Assembly (NCBI GenBank): GCA_015065545.1
Contig: SVQA01000001.1
Location: 62,001-126,000 of the forward strand
From: Oscillospiraceae bacterium
GTDB taxonomy: Bacteria; Bacillota; Clostridia; Oscillospirales; Acutalibacteraceae
Length of the DNA: 64,000 bases
Direction of reading: 5' to 3'
Positions 45,015 to 52,768 of the stretch are shown piece by piece. The notes under the pieces are model-generated. The model worked only from the letters and a program-made list of their open reading frames with translations, was not told the DNA's origin and searched no databases. The translations under genes and the position numbers were made by a program. Numbering within the stretch: position 1 is the first letter of the stretch; each line of letters starts with the position of its first letter.

Positions 45015-45255
45015 GCAAGTGTTTGAAGGAGGGTATGAGCCTTGTGCTTTATAAAGCGTTAAGGGTACCCTACTCATACAATTCCCCTTTGTATGAAGTA
45101 TTTGCTTTTTGTAGGAGAAAAACAAATACCGCCCTGCTTTTATAATAAAGTAATTATATTATACTTTATACACTGAGTCAAGAAGAACGCTGAGCAATAT
45201 TTATCTTTTTTCTAAGTTCTAAAAAACTATCATTTTTTAAAAGGAGTCGATCACT
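45015..45255 (+). promoter_or_regulatory. Long structured leader of the dockerin locus
   Basis: About 240 bases between promoter and the first good start codon. GTATGAG (45033-45039) can pair with CTCATAC (45073-45079), enclosing a CCTT/AAGG hairpin; alternatively TCATACAA (45074-45081) can pair with TTGTATGA (45089-45096). The two options exclude each other. A third hairpin pairs GTATTTG (45098) and TTTTT with AAAAA and CAAATAC (to 45129), loop GTAGGAG. I do not recognise a known riboswitch class. A 36-codon frame from ATG 45035 has a ribosome binding site only 2 bases away and is not called. Confidence 0.5.
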
Positions 45256-45330
45256 ATGGGATATGCGGTGATTGTAATTTCTGCTATTATTATCACCACA
45301 ATCATTATTGCAGGATACAGACATTCTTAA
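45256..45330 (+). CDS. 24-residue single-helix membrane peptide
   Basis: ATG GGA TAT ... TCT TAA encodes MGYAVIVISAIIITTIIIAG followed by YRHS. AAAGGAG (45240-45246) stands 9 bases before the ATG, an ideal ribosome binding site. Seventeen of the 24 residues are hydrophobic and form one membrane helix with a short basic C-terminal tail. It is the first translatable frame of the dockerin-locus transcript, 55 bases before the first dockerin gene. No family is recognised. It could be a regulatory or signal peptide for the divergent membrane LuxR protein, or a membrane-targeting leader; both are inference. Confidence 0.6.
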   Translation: MGYAVIVISAIIITTIIIAGYRHS

Positions 45331-45385
45331 GATTTGTATTACAAAAATTACAGATTATAATTATTTAATTTCAGGAGGCAAAATT

Positions 45386-47506
45386 ATGAATAAACGAATT
45401 TTTAGTTTACTTCTATGCTTTACACTTATGCTGACACTTGTTCCTATGTATGTATTTGCGGAAAACTCCCCTAATACAAATTTAATAAAACAGGTTTCAG
45501 TTTCTGGTGTACAGACGCCATATATCGGTGAGCATCCCGATTATTACAGTAAATTGGGAAACACTACTGCTTATACATACGACGACCAGCTTGATGATGA
45601 CCCCGAAGTTTTTGAGGGCAAATGGTGGTATGATGAAACAACTCAGATGGTTATGATGCCTGACGACACATTCAAAAAGGATCATATTTACACCTTCACT
45701 CTACTGCTTGTTGCCAACGAAGGCTATGAGTTCTGGGTTGATAACTACAACACACCTGTTATCAGCGCCTATGTCAACGGTAACGAAGCAAAAGTTTATG
45801 ATGACCTTACAGGCAAGCATCAGGCTATGATTGAATACACCTTTGAGCCTTGTGACTACAATTATGAAATAAAAAAACTGAATGTAAATGTAACCGAACC
45901 TGTACCGGGCGGTTATCCTGATTATAATATTTTCATAGATACAGATGGTGTGGTTAAAGATTCCATCGATTCTCCCTACTACATTTACGGTGTAACATGG
46001 TACGACTGCAAAACCCACACATTCATGAATCCCTCCGACCCCTTTGAGGAAGGCGGTGTTTACGAGGCAACCATCGTACTGACCACAATTGGCGACTACT
46101 ACTTCGCAACCAAGAACGATAAAACCGATGTAATTCCTTACATTAACGGCAACGAGGGCGTTTCGGATGGCGCAGGCAAAAACGACAGATACCATATCCT
46201 TGTTTCATACATTTTTGGCGACGCAAGAGAAGAAGTATCCTATGTAGAAATCACAAATATCAAGGAGCCTGCTATTGGTGCAAGACCCGTCTTCACAGCA
46301 ACTCCTTCAAACAACAAATTCTTCGTAAGCGGTATTTACTGGACCGATGTTACAAATTCCTCGGCAGTCTCTCTCAAAGAAACAGATAAATTCGAGGCAG
46401 GTCACACCTACAATCTTGAGGTGTGGATAAGAGCAAACGATAAATACAAATTCTCCACAGACGAGGATGGGTATATTGACATTATGGCTCTTGTAGGCGG
46501 CCATCAGGCAGAGGTAATGCTGCCGGGCAGTGAAATTTCCGCAGAGCTTTCCCTCACCTTTACACTCTCCAGAGAAACAATTGTGTCCTTCGTTGATGTT
46601 ATGTATATCGATGCCCCTGTTGCAGGCAGAACTCCTGACTACGAAGCTTTCTGTGCCACTCGCGGCTGTAACGTATCCGCAGTTGAATGGTACGATATTA
46701 CCGAGGGCAAAAGCACACTTATGGCAGAAGATGATGTTTTTGAAGAAGGAAGAAGTTACAGAGTTGTTGTCCGTGTAGATGCCGAGGGGAACTACACCTT
46801 TGAAACAGATGATATACACGCTAACATAGCTGAGGGCAATATAAACGGACATAAGGCTGTATCTTACAGTTCCTACGATAATACATATCTTGAGTTGGGA
46901 TTTAATTTTGCAACCTGCGAAAAAGACACATCAAAAATCGTTAAGAAAATCGAGATAGAGAGTATCGACGAACCTGAAACAGGCGACACTCCTGACTATG
47001 ATGCATTATGCCTTACTCCCGGTTGTGAAATTTTAAGCATAGAATGGTGGCTCGATACTGCCGACGGCCGTACTCTTTTAGAAAGAACCGCTACCTTTGA
47101 AGAAGGCAAAGCTTACCGTGTAGTTGTTACAGTAGAAGCAACAGGCGGCTACACCTTCGTTATGTCTGACGGCTATAATGAGGCAGAAGGCTTCATTAAC
47201 AGCAAAAATGCCGTTGAATACGGATCTCACGATGATAAAGAGCTTGAGCTGGGTCTTATTTTTGAGCCCTGCGAAGGTGCTGTATCCATAGGAACATCAG
47301 GTGACGCAGACACAGACGGCAAGGTTAATGTAAAGGATGCAACCGCTATCCAGAAACACACAGCTTCACTTATCTCTCTTTCTGAAACAGGTCTTGTTCT
47401 TGCCGATGTAGACAGAAACGGCAATGTAAACGTTAAGGATGCAACAGCTATTCAGAAATGGATTGCAGGTATAGACACAGGCTTTGTTATCGGAGAAGCT
47501 GTGTAA
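45386..47506 (+). CDS. Secreted five-repeat protein with type I dockerin
   Basis: A 706-residue exported protein with a Sec signal peptide (residues 1-25, cut after VFA). Five tandem repeats of about 110-125 residues follow, starting near 35, 162, 293, 410 and 529. Each runs P-x-x-G-x-x-P-D-Y, then a W-Y-D or W-T-D turn, D-x-F-E-x-G-x-x-Y, an aromatic strand and N-G-x-x-A. A type I dockerin (residues 639-706) ends it, with two calcium-loop segments DADTDGKVNVKDA and DVDRNGNVNVKDA, each followed by AIQK. No catalytic domain is visible. The start is ATG 45386 behind CAGGAGG. The dockerin should bind a cohesin, but none is encoded in the window. Followed by a lipoprotein gene. Confidence 0.85.
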   Translation: MNKRIFSLLLCFTLMLTLVPMYVFAENSPNTNLIKQVSVSGVQTPYIGEHPDYYSKLGNTTAYTYDDQLDDDPEVFEGKWWYDETTQMVMMPDDTFKKDHIYTFTLLLVANEGYEFWVDNYNTPVISAYVNGNEAKVYDDLTGKHQAMIEYTFEPCDYNYEIKKLNVNVTEPVPGGYPDYNIFIDTDGVVKDSIDSPYYIYGVTWYDCKTHTFMNPSDPFEEGGVYEATIVLTTIGDYYFATKNDKTDVIPYINGNEGVSDGAGKNDRYHILVSYIFGDAREEVSYVEITNIKEPAIGARPVFTATPSNNKFFVSGIYWTDVTNSSAVSLKETDKFEAGHTYNLEVWIRANDKYKFSTDEDGYIDIMALVGGHQAEVMLPGSEISAELSLTFTLSRETIVSFVDVMYIDAPVAGRTPDYEAFCATRGCNVSAVEWYDITEGKSTLMAEDDVFEEGRSYRVVVRVDAEGNYTFETDDIHANIAEGNINGHKAVSYSSYDNTYLELGFNFATCEKDTSKIVKKIEIESIDEPETGDTPDYDALCLTPGCEILSIEWWLDTADGRTLLERTATFEEGKAYRVVVTVEATGGYTFVMSDGYNEAEGFINSKNAVEYGSHDDKELELGLIFEPCEGAVSIGTSGDADTDGKVNVKDATAIQKHTASLISLSETGLVLADVDRNGNVNVKDATAIQKWIAGIDTGFVIGEAV

Positions 47507-47539
47507 ATATAAATAATTTTATTTCAAGGAGAAATCATT

Positions 47540-47896
47540 ATGAAAAAAACAATCAAAATTATGGCACTTGTACTCTGTCTTATTTTCACAGCATCTCTTA
47601 TGGCTGCTTGCGGAAATGATAACAAAACAGAAATAAACAACACAACCGACGCAGTAACCACAGCACAGGTTGAAACTACCGCTGCAGCACTTACAATTGA
47701 CGAAGCACAAGCAAAAGAAATCGTATGGACTGACCTTTCTATTCAGGAAACAGCAGCAGAAAATCTCACGGTTGAGCTTAAAGATAATTCTTACATTATC
47801 GCTTTTCAGTGGAGCGGCTTTGATTATCAGTACACAGTAAACGGAGTTACCGGTGTAATTGATGAAATTCTTTTTGACGGCTCTCCCCTCTGGTAA
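47540..47896 (+). CDS. Lipoprotein with PepSY-like domain
   Basis: A 118-residue lipoprotein: signal peptide with lipobox LMAAC (Cys24), a Thr/Ala-rich linker (residues 25-50), and a compact domain starting TIDEAQAKEIVWTDLSI. Its helix-then-sheet pattern with YQYTVNGVTGVIDEI resembles the PepSY fold often found in small exported inhibitors or in metallopeptidase propeptides. It sits 33 bases behind the first dockerin gene and shares its upstream sequence and N-terminus with the lipoprotein at 50.1 kb. Anchored on the outer face of the membrane by inference. Confidence 0.8.
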   Translation: MKKTIKIMALVLCLIFTASLMAACGNDNKTEINNTTDAVTTAQVETTAAALTIDEAQAKEIVWTDLSIQETAAENLTVELKDNSYIIAFQWSGFDYQYTVNGVTGVIDEILFDGSPLW

Positions 47897-47927
47897 TCAA
47901 CCAAATACAACTTAATTTAATAAAGTT

Positions 47928-47959
47928 AAGGGTGATGATAATTCTTCTCATCACCCTTT
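47928..47959 (+). terminator. Terminator-like hairpin between the two dockerin modules
   Basis: AAGGGTGATGA/TCATCACCCTT, 11-bp stem, 9-base loop, flanked by AATTTAA/TTAAATT which can extend it. The T tract is short, so read-through to the second module is possible. Confidence 0.65.
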
Positions 47960-47995
47960 AAATTAAATAACCCTATTCTATCAGGAGGAATCCTT

Positions 47996-50056
47996 ATGAA
48001 AACCAAAAGTATAATTTCACTTTTTCTCTGCCTTATACTTTTAATAAGCTCTGTTTCCTTCGGTACATCTGCAAAGGAAGAGGAAGTAGCAGAAACAGGC
48101 AACTACACATATTACATAGAAAACTATGAACAGCTAAGAAATTTAGCTAAAACTTCTCAATCAGATTGCAGATACATCCTAAGTACCGATATTGAACAGG
48201 TTGATAATCTGAATGATCTGGAGGTTATAATACCTTCAGGTTCAATCTTTAATCTTGACCTTAATGGTTACAGTATCAAGAGAAGCACCAGTGGTAATGA
48301 CCTTACACTCTTCCGTATTAAATCCGACGGAGTGATGACCATAAAAGACACCTCCGCTTCTCAGACAGGCTACTGCGCTTTTTCCGAAGGTTATGGCAAC
48401 CATAACAAGTCGGTTTTTCTCAACGAGGGCGGTGAGCTTGAAATCTTTAACGGCTACTACGAGATTTTCTCACCCTATGAGCAAGGCGACTGCTGTGTAG
48501 TTCGCACCAGCAGCGGATACACAAATATCTATGACGGCACCTTCGATTCAAGCTCTTCCAATGGTGGTGACACAATAAAAGCTAACCACGATGCATATCT
48601 GTACGATACACCCCATGTTACTATATTCGGTGGTGACTTCTACGGTAAATACCAGAGTATAGATGCCTCTGCTTTTGGAAACTACCTTAATTACGCCAAA
48701 GATTATCCCAACGGTGCTCTTCATCCCGCAGTATATGTACTGGGCGGAAACTTTTATATTACCAATGGTGGTAAAGATGGTAAAGATGCAAGCTTTGCCT
48801 ACTGCAACAACGGCTGGGGCAGGGTTATCGTGGCAGAGGGTACAGTCCTTTACAAATGCCTGAACAGCGGAGATCAGAGATTCTTAAACGGTGTTTCCAA
48901 AAAACTCTTCACCGAAACCATAGACGATTATACCGGCGGATACTATGAGGTGACAGCACCTCCTCTTATAATATCTGAGGGTCTTGACTACTATTACAGA
49001 CTAATCGGACTCTGCCAAAAGGCAGAAGTAAATTCCTACGGTGAATCCATATATAACGTTCTCAAAGAGCAGTTTGACTACATTAACAATCAAATCGACA
49101 CAATCTATGTACCTGCAGAGGAGAAAATTTCTCCTGAAATTAAACTTGTAAACCGTACAATTGACCATCAGTATATTAACTGGTATATATGCAACGAGTT
49201 CTCTTACAACGGCGAAGATACCCAGTGGACTCATCTCGGCGATTACCAAAATGTGAGCCAATGGCAATTTGATGATCGTCCTGAAGAAGGCGGGAATTAT
49301 CTTATCCGTTGTGTTGTAACAAACTCCGACCTTACAACCTATGAGGATATTGTTCGTCTTGTATACGAGCCTCTCAAAAGTGATACAATTGTTTCTTCTG
49401 TTGAGGTTAACGATGTAACCATTCCCGCCTGCGGTGAGAAGGTTGACTTCACTCTCGCTCCTGCTGATGACAGCTTCTATATTAATGCCGTTTACTGGAC
49501 AGATGTTACAGATTCTAAAAACAGAGTATATCTCAAAGAAAACGACACCTTTGAAGCAGGTCATAAATACGAATTAGAGGTATGGATAAGGGCCAACGAA
49601 TATTACAAGTTCCAGACCGACTCTGACGGCTGGCTTGAGATTTCGGCAGTTGTAGGAGGGAAAGAAGCTGAGGTTATACTACCCGGCTCATCAATTTCTG
49701 CAGAGCTTCTGGTTACATTTGCGGTAGAGGAAAACGAAATTCCCACTCAGTCTTCAAGCTCTGAAAACACCACTCCCTCTAATCTTACCACCCCTTCCTC
49801 ACCTTCCTATCCTTCCGGTTCGGATAATCCTAATCCAAAAGGAATTTTAGGTGACGCAGACTGCAGCGGCAAGGTAAACGTTAAGGATGCTACCGCTATT
49901 CAAAAACACACAGCTTCTCTTATCACTCTTTCTGAAACAGGTCTAATCCTTGCAGATGTTGATGCAAACACAAATGTAAATGTTAAGGACGCTACCGCCA
50001 TTCAGAAATGGATTGCAGGTATTCCCACATCCTTTCCCATTGGCGAGGCTGTGTAA
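47996..50056 (+). CDS. Secreted beta-helix-like protein with repeat and dockerin
   Basis: A 686-residue exported protein with a Sec signal peptide (residues 1-26). Residues about 35-330 look like a right-handed parallel beta-helix (runs such as FNLDLNGYSI, GVMTIKDTS, GELEIFNGYY and VTIFGGDFYG), the fold of pectate-lyase-like and adhesin domains; no catalytic signature is evident. A region rich in aromatic residues follows, then one repeat (about 466-580) closely similar to repeat 3 of the first dockerin protein, a Ser/Thr/Pro linker (581-618) and a type I dockerin (619-686). Its second calcium loop has Thr in place of Gly (DVDANTNVNV) and may bind calcium less well. A ribosome binding site CAGGAGGAAT precedes ATG 47996. 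Confidence 0.82.
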   Translation: MKTKSIISLFLCLILLISSVSFGTSAKEEEVAETGNYTYYIENYEQLRNLAKTSQSDCRYILSTDIEQVDNLNDLEVIIPSGSIFNLDLNGYSIKRSTSGNDLTLFRIKSDGVMTIKDTSASQTGYCAFSEGYGNHNKSVFLNEGGELEIFNGYYEIFSPYEQGDCCVVRTSSGYTNIYDGTFDSSSSNGGDTIKANHDAYLYDTPHVTIFGGDFYGKYQSIDASAFGNYLNYAKDYPNGALHPAVYVLGGNFYITNGGKDGKDASFAYCNNGWGRVIVAEGTVLYKCLNSGDQRFLNGVSKKLFTETIDDYTGGYYEVTAPPLIISEGLDYYYRLIGLCQKAEVNSYGESIYNVLKEQFDYINNQIDTIYVPAEEKISPEIKLVNRTIDHQYINWYICNEFSYNGEDTQWTHLGDYQNVSQWQFDDRPEEGGNYLIRCVVTNSDLTTYEDIVRLVYEPLKSDTIVSSVEVNDVTIPACGEKVDFTLAPADDSFYINAVYWTDVTDSKNRVYLKENDTFEAGHKYELEVWIRANEYYKFQTDSDGWLEISAVVGGKEAEVILPGSSISAELLVTFAVEENEIPTQSSSSENTTPSNLTTPSSPSYPSGSDNPNPKGILGDADCSGKVNVKDATAIQKHTASLITLSETGLILADVDANTNVNVKDATAIQKWIAGIPTSFPIGEAV

Positions 50057-50090
50057 ATATAAATAATTTATTTTTAAAGGAGAAATCATT

Positions 50091-50477
50091 ATGAAAAACA
50101 CGCTCAAACTTATTGCCCTCATTCTTTGTCTGCTTTTTGTTGCATCCTTAATGGTTGCTTGCAACAAGGATAATGACAAAAAGGCTGAAACACAGGACAC
50201 AACAGCAATAGTAGAAACCACCACAGAAACACCTAAGGAAGCAGGTCTTGTAGGTTCCTGGGTAAGTGAAGATATGCCTGACTATGTTTATGTTTTCAAC
50301 GCAGACGGCACAGGTACTTACTCTGTACTCAAATTCACATACGAGGATTTAGGTGAAAAAATCAGCATTCTCTTTGACGGAAACACCGTTGCATCTGAGT
50401 TTGAATACACAATCGAAGGCAACAAGCTGACACTTATTGATAGTTTTGGCGAACCCGTAGTTTACATTAAAAAGTAA
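50091..50477 (+). CDS. Lipoprotein with small beta-sheet domain (DUF5640-like)
   Basis: A 128-residue lipoprotein with lipobox LMVAC (Cys24), a Thr/Glu-rich linker and a domain that begins LVGSWVSEDMPDYVYVFNADGTGTYS, a pattern seen in DUF5640 and related lipocalin-like lipoproteins of clostridia. Its N-terminal signal region and the 35 bases before it are nearly the same as for the lipoprotein at 47.5 kb, while the mature domains are unrelated. Second half of the duplicated dockerin-lipoprotein module. Confidence 0.78.
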   Translation: MKNTLKLIALILCLLFVASLMVACNKDNDKKAETQDTTAIVETTTETPKEAGLVGSWVSEDMPDYVYVFNADGTGTYSVLKFTYEDLGEKISILFDGNTVASEFEYTIEGNKLTLIDSFGEPVVYIKK

Positions 50478-50505
50478 ATTTACATAGTAATAAGCAATAA
50501 CTTTT

Positions 50506-50550
50506 AAGCACCGCAATTATTGTAAAACAAAATAGTTGCGGTGCTTTTTA
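50506..50550 (+). terminator. Terminator ending the dockerin locus
   Basis: A 15-bp stem starting AAGCACCGCAA and closing TTGCGGTGCTT, one G-U pair, 11-base loop, five T residues. Confidence 0.9.
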
Positions 50551-50562
50551 TATGATGTGGTA

Positions 50563-50591
50563 TTGACTTTTAGTAAATTTATTAGTAAAAT
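50563..50591 (+). promoter_or_regulatory. Promoter of tRNA-Ser(CGA)
   Basis: TTGACT at 50563-50568, a 17-bp spacer, TAAAAT at 50586-50591, 16 bases before the tRNA. Confidence 0.8.
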
Positions 50592-50607
50592 TATTATCAA
50601 TGTGTAT

Positions 50608-50695
50608 GGAGAGTTGTCCGAGTGGTCGAAGGTGCAGCACTCGAAATGCTGTGTCCCGAAAGGGACCTAGGGTTCGAATCCCTAACTCTCCGCCA
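50608..50695 (+). tRNA. tRNA-Ser(CGA)
   Basis: Acceptor stem GGAGAGT/ACTCTCC, D arm with TCCGAGTGGTCGAA, anticodon stem CAGCA/TGCTG with loop CTCGAAA (anticodon CGA, reads UCG), a long class II variable arm (TCCCGAAAGGGA), T arm GGTTCGAATCC, and encoded CCA at 50693-50695. All features of a serine tRNA are present. Confidence 0.95.
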
Positions 50696-50697
50696 AC

Positions 50698-50736
50698 GGG
50701 TTGCCTTACTTAATGTTAGTGAGGTAGCCCTTTTTT
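50698..50736 (+). terminator. Terminator of tRNA-Ser(CGA)
   Basis: GGGTTGCCTTACT pairs with AGTGAGGTAGCCC (13 bp with several G-U pairs), loop of 7, then six T residues. Confidence 0.85.
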
Positions 50737-50754
50737 GTTTGCAAAATCATATCA

Positions 50755-50783
50755 TTGACTAAAATATGGTTATTTAGTATAAT
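50755..50783 (+). promoter_or_regulatory. Promoter of the zinc-ribbon/WG-repeat pair
   Basis: TTGACT at 50755-50760, a 17-bp spacer, TATAAT at 50778-50783. It places the transcription start before ATG 50806 and rules out the longer in-frame start. Confidence 0.8.
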
Positions 50784-50805
50784 GAAAACAAAAGGAGGTT
50801 TTATT

Positions 50806-51708
50806 ATGATTTGTAAAAATTGCGGAAACACACTACCTGACACCGCACTTTTCTGTGGAGCTTGCGGTGAAAAGGTAGCAAATGAAACTTCAACTGAAAA
50901 CATGACAGATGTTAAAGTTGAAAAGAAAAACAGCAAGGAATCTTTAAAGACCGATATTCACACTGAATATTTGGTAGGCAAACAAAAGTTTCTTCTAAAA
51001 TATTCAAGCAAAAGCACAAAAATTCTTATGTTCATTTCATGGGGCTTAGCCTTCTTATGCACAGCTTTATTAGTGCTCAGTTATTTTGTAACACTAAATA
51101 AACCGATTCCAGAAATTTCAGGAGTAAGTTATGCTCTAAATATTGATGAACTGCAAACAGAATATGATGAACTGATAGCAGATTTTCTTGACAGTAGAAA
51201 TGATTTTAGTATATACAAAGATGTCAACTCAAGCGATAATCCTGTTAACGATGTTGTAAACTCCATGGATAAAGTTATTGATAATCCTTCAATAAAAAAC
51301 ATCGATTCTTTTGCAGAGTCTTTCGATAATTACACATTTAAAGGAATAATACAAGCAAATTACGTTGTAGCTGGAGATCGGGGCACAGAAATATCATTTA
51401 AATGGACAGAAGATATGATAGATACAATTAGTCCTGTGCTTTCTATCGCACAGGTAGTTCTCCTTTGTCTTATGGTGCTTTGTTCGCTATTTATGGTTAT
51501 ATCAAGTGCTTTCAGAATTAATGGATTATCTATTGCAGGACTTATTTTCTCGGCTATCTATTCCCTGCTTTTCACAAGTCTGTTCTTTGCAATAATCATA
51601 AGTCTGTTTGCTCTGGCTTCATCAACAATCATTATCATTACAAACTTAAAGTACAAAAACTATAAGAAAACATTTTATATTCCTAAAAGTGCTGTAAAAG
51701 GAGTTTAA
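50806..51708 (+). CDS. Zinc-ribbon membrane protein of unknown function
   Basis: A 300-residue protein with an N-terminal zinc ribbon (Cys3, 6, 17, 20; CKNCG and CGACG), a charged linker, one membrane helix (about 84-106), an extracytoplasmic segment of about 115 residues, and three hydrophobic helices at about 218-285. Zinc-ribbon membrane proteins of this type are frequent in gut Firmicutes and often of unknown role. The start is ATG 50806 behind AAAGGAGG; codons further upstream lie before the transcription start. Four bases separate it from the WG-repeat gene, so the two products may work together. Confidence 0.75.
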   Translation: MICKNCGNTLPDTALFCGACGEKVANETSTENMTDVKVEKKNSKESLKTDIHTEYLVGKQKFLLKYSSKSTKILMFISWGLAFLCTALLVLSYFVTLNKPIPEISGVSYALNIDELQTEYDELIADFLDSRNDFSIYKDVNSSDNPVNDVVNSMDKVIDNPSIKNIDSFAESFDNYTFKGIIQANYVVAGDRGTEISFKWTEDMIDTISPVLSIAQVVLLCLMVLCSLFMVISSAFRINGLSIAGLIFSAIYSLLFTSLFFAIIISLFALASSTIIIITNLKYKNYKKTFYIPKSAVKGV

Positions 51709-51711
51709 TTT

Positions 51712-52578
51712 ATGAATGATTTTAAAACCAATCCTCAGTTAAACGAAATCACACAAGCATCAACAGAACAACCGATAGCTTCCACCTATTCTCCTTCAGA
51801 AGCAGATGCAATAAATGCAACACCCAAGGTAAACAAATCTAAAAAATCAGTCGGCGCAATGATTTTAGTTATTATACTGATAATTGTACTTTTGGCAGGT
51901 AATGCTGTGTCCGTCTTTCTTCTTACAAGAAAGAGTAAAGGCAATACACTTGCTGATATTGAATTCAACAAAGAATTTACAGATAGTCTCATAAACAGTG
52001 CAAATATGTTTGACAGCGAAGGATTATACATAATCGAAGTCGACGAAAAATACGGCTATATAAACAAAAGCGGAAGTGTTGTTATTAAACCTCAATTTGA
52101 TGATGCCGGTAGATTCTCTGACGGTTTAGCCACTGTAGGTATTGATGGGAAATATGGTGTAATAGACAATAAAGGTAAATATGTTATTTCGCCTCAGTAT
52201 GATGATATTGACTATTTTTCCTGTGGGTTATGTGCAGTTAGGGTTAATGATAAGTACGGCTATATTGACAAAACAGGAAAAGTTATAATTCCTATTATCT
52301 ATCGTGAAGCAAACACAATGAGTAACGATGGTTACGCGTCTGTTCTTACAGATAATAAAGAACGAGCAATAATCGATTCCAAGGGTAAAATAATATACTC
52401 ATTTGATTATTCCGATAACCTCTGCAGAGAGAGCGGTTGTTACAAGCACGTTTACGATGAAGATGAATACTGCTACAATCACGAACCTGCCGAAAAATGT
52501 AAGTGGACAGGCTGCGACAAAGAAGGAACTTATGGAAGCGGTTACTGTTTTAACCACTACTATGCTTTAGAGGACTAA
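51712..52578 (+). CDS. WG-repeat membrane protein with twin Cys-His fingers
   Basis: A 288-residue protein: cytoplasmic Gln/Thr-rich N-terminus, one membrane helix (about 46-72), then WG-type beta repeats (about 105-225) with units such as KYGYINKSGSVVI, KYGVIDNKGKYVI and KYGYIDKTGKVII. The C-terminal 50 residues carry two copies of C-x4-C-x10-C-x2-H, which suggests two small zinc-binding modules on the outer face, unless topology is reversed. The WG part is typical of surface proteins with unknown ligands. It forms a pair with the zinc-ribbon membrane protein upstream. Confidence 0.78.
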   Translation: MNDFKTNPQLNEITQASTEQPIASTYSPSEADAINATPKVNKSKKSVGAMILVIILIIVLLAGNAVSVFLLTRKSKGNTLADIEFNKEFTDSLINSANMFDSEGLYIIEVDEKYGYINKSGSVVIKPQFDDAGRFSDGLATVGIDGKYGVIDNKGKYVISPQYDDIDYFSCGLCAVRVNDKYGYIDKTGKVIIPIIYREANTMSNDGYASVLTDNKERAIIDSKGKIIYSFDYSDNLCRESGCYKHVYDEDEYCYNHEPAEKCKWTGCDKEGTYGSGYCFNHYYALED

Positions 52579-52649
52579 TAACCTCACAACAGAACTCCTC
52601 TTTAACATTTTTGCTAAAATCCTTAAGCAATTGATATTGATTTTTTAAC

Positions 52650-52668
52650 TAATGTCAAGTTGACATTA
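52650..52668. promoter_or_regulatory. Operator-like perfect dyad on the pfl -35 box
   Basis: TAATGTCAA-G-TTGACATTA, nine base pairs of perfect symmetry with a one-base centre. The right half contains the -35 hexamer. A repressor bound here would block the promoter. The sequence does not match Rex, FNR or PurR sites known to me. Confidence 0.6.
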
Positions 52669-52688
52669 TAAAAAAAATAAAGTATTAT
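52660..52688 (+). promoter_or_regulatory. pflBA promoter
   Basis: TTGACA at 52660-52665, a 17-bp spacer, TATTAT at 52683-52688. An overlapping TATAAT (52686-52691) is 20 bp away. Transcription would begin just before the riboswitch. Confidence 0.75.
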
Positions 52689-52696
52689 AATTATAG

Positions 52697-52768
52697 GTAG
52701 TACATGACTGACGGATTTGCGGAGCACCGCAAGGGAATGTACAACCATATATGCCGACCGTCTGGGCA
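52697..52768 (+). promoter_or_regulatory. ZTP (pfl motif) riboswitch
   Basis: Senses ZTP/ZMP, the alarmone of 10-formyl-tetrahydrofolate shortage. P1 GTACAT/ATGTAC (52700-52705 with 52737-52742), the conserved GACTGACGG strand (52706-52714), a TTGCGG/CCGCAA hairpin, GGG at 52733, and the 3' block GCCGACCGTCTGGGCA. GACGG (52710-52714) pairs with CCGTC (52758-52762) as the pseudoknot; relative to the common GGCGG/CCGCC the pair changes on both sides, which supports the assignment. It precedes pflB, where this motif was first found. Confidence 0.88.

Noticed and set aside
45027-45130. Known riboswitch class (c-di-GMP, purine, preQ1) in the dockerin leader
   Set aside because: None of the conserved core sequences of these classes is present.
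45035-45145. 36-codon frame (MSLVLYKALR...) in the dockerin leader
   Set aside because: AGGAGG is only 2 bases from its ATG, composition is not protein-like, and it lies across the switch-like hairpins; structure explains the bases better.
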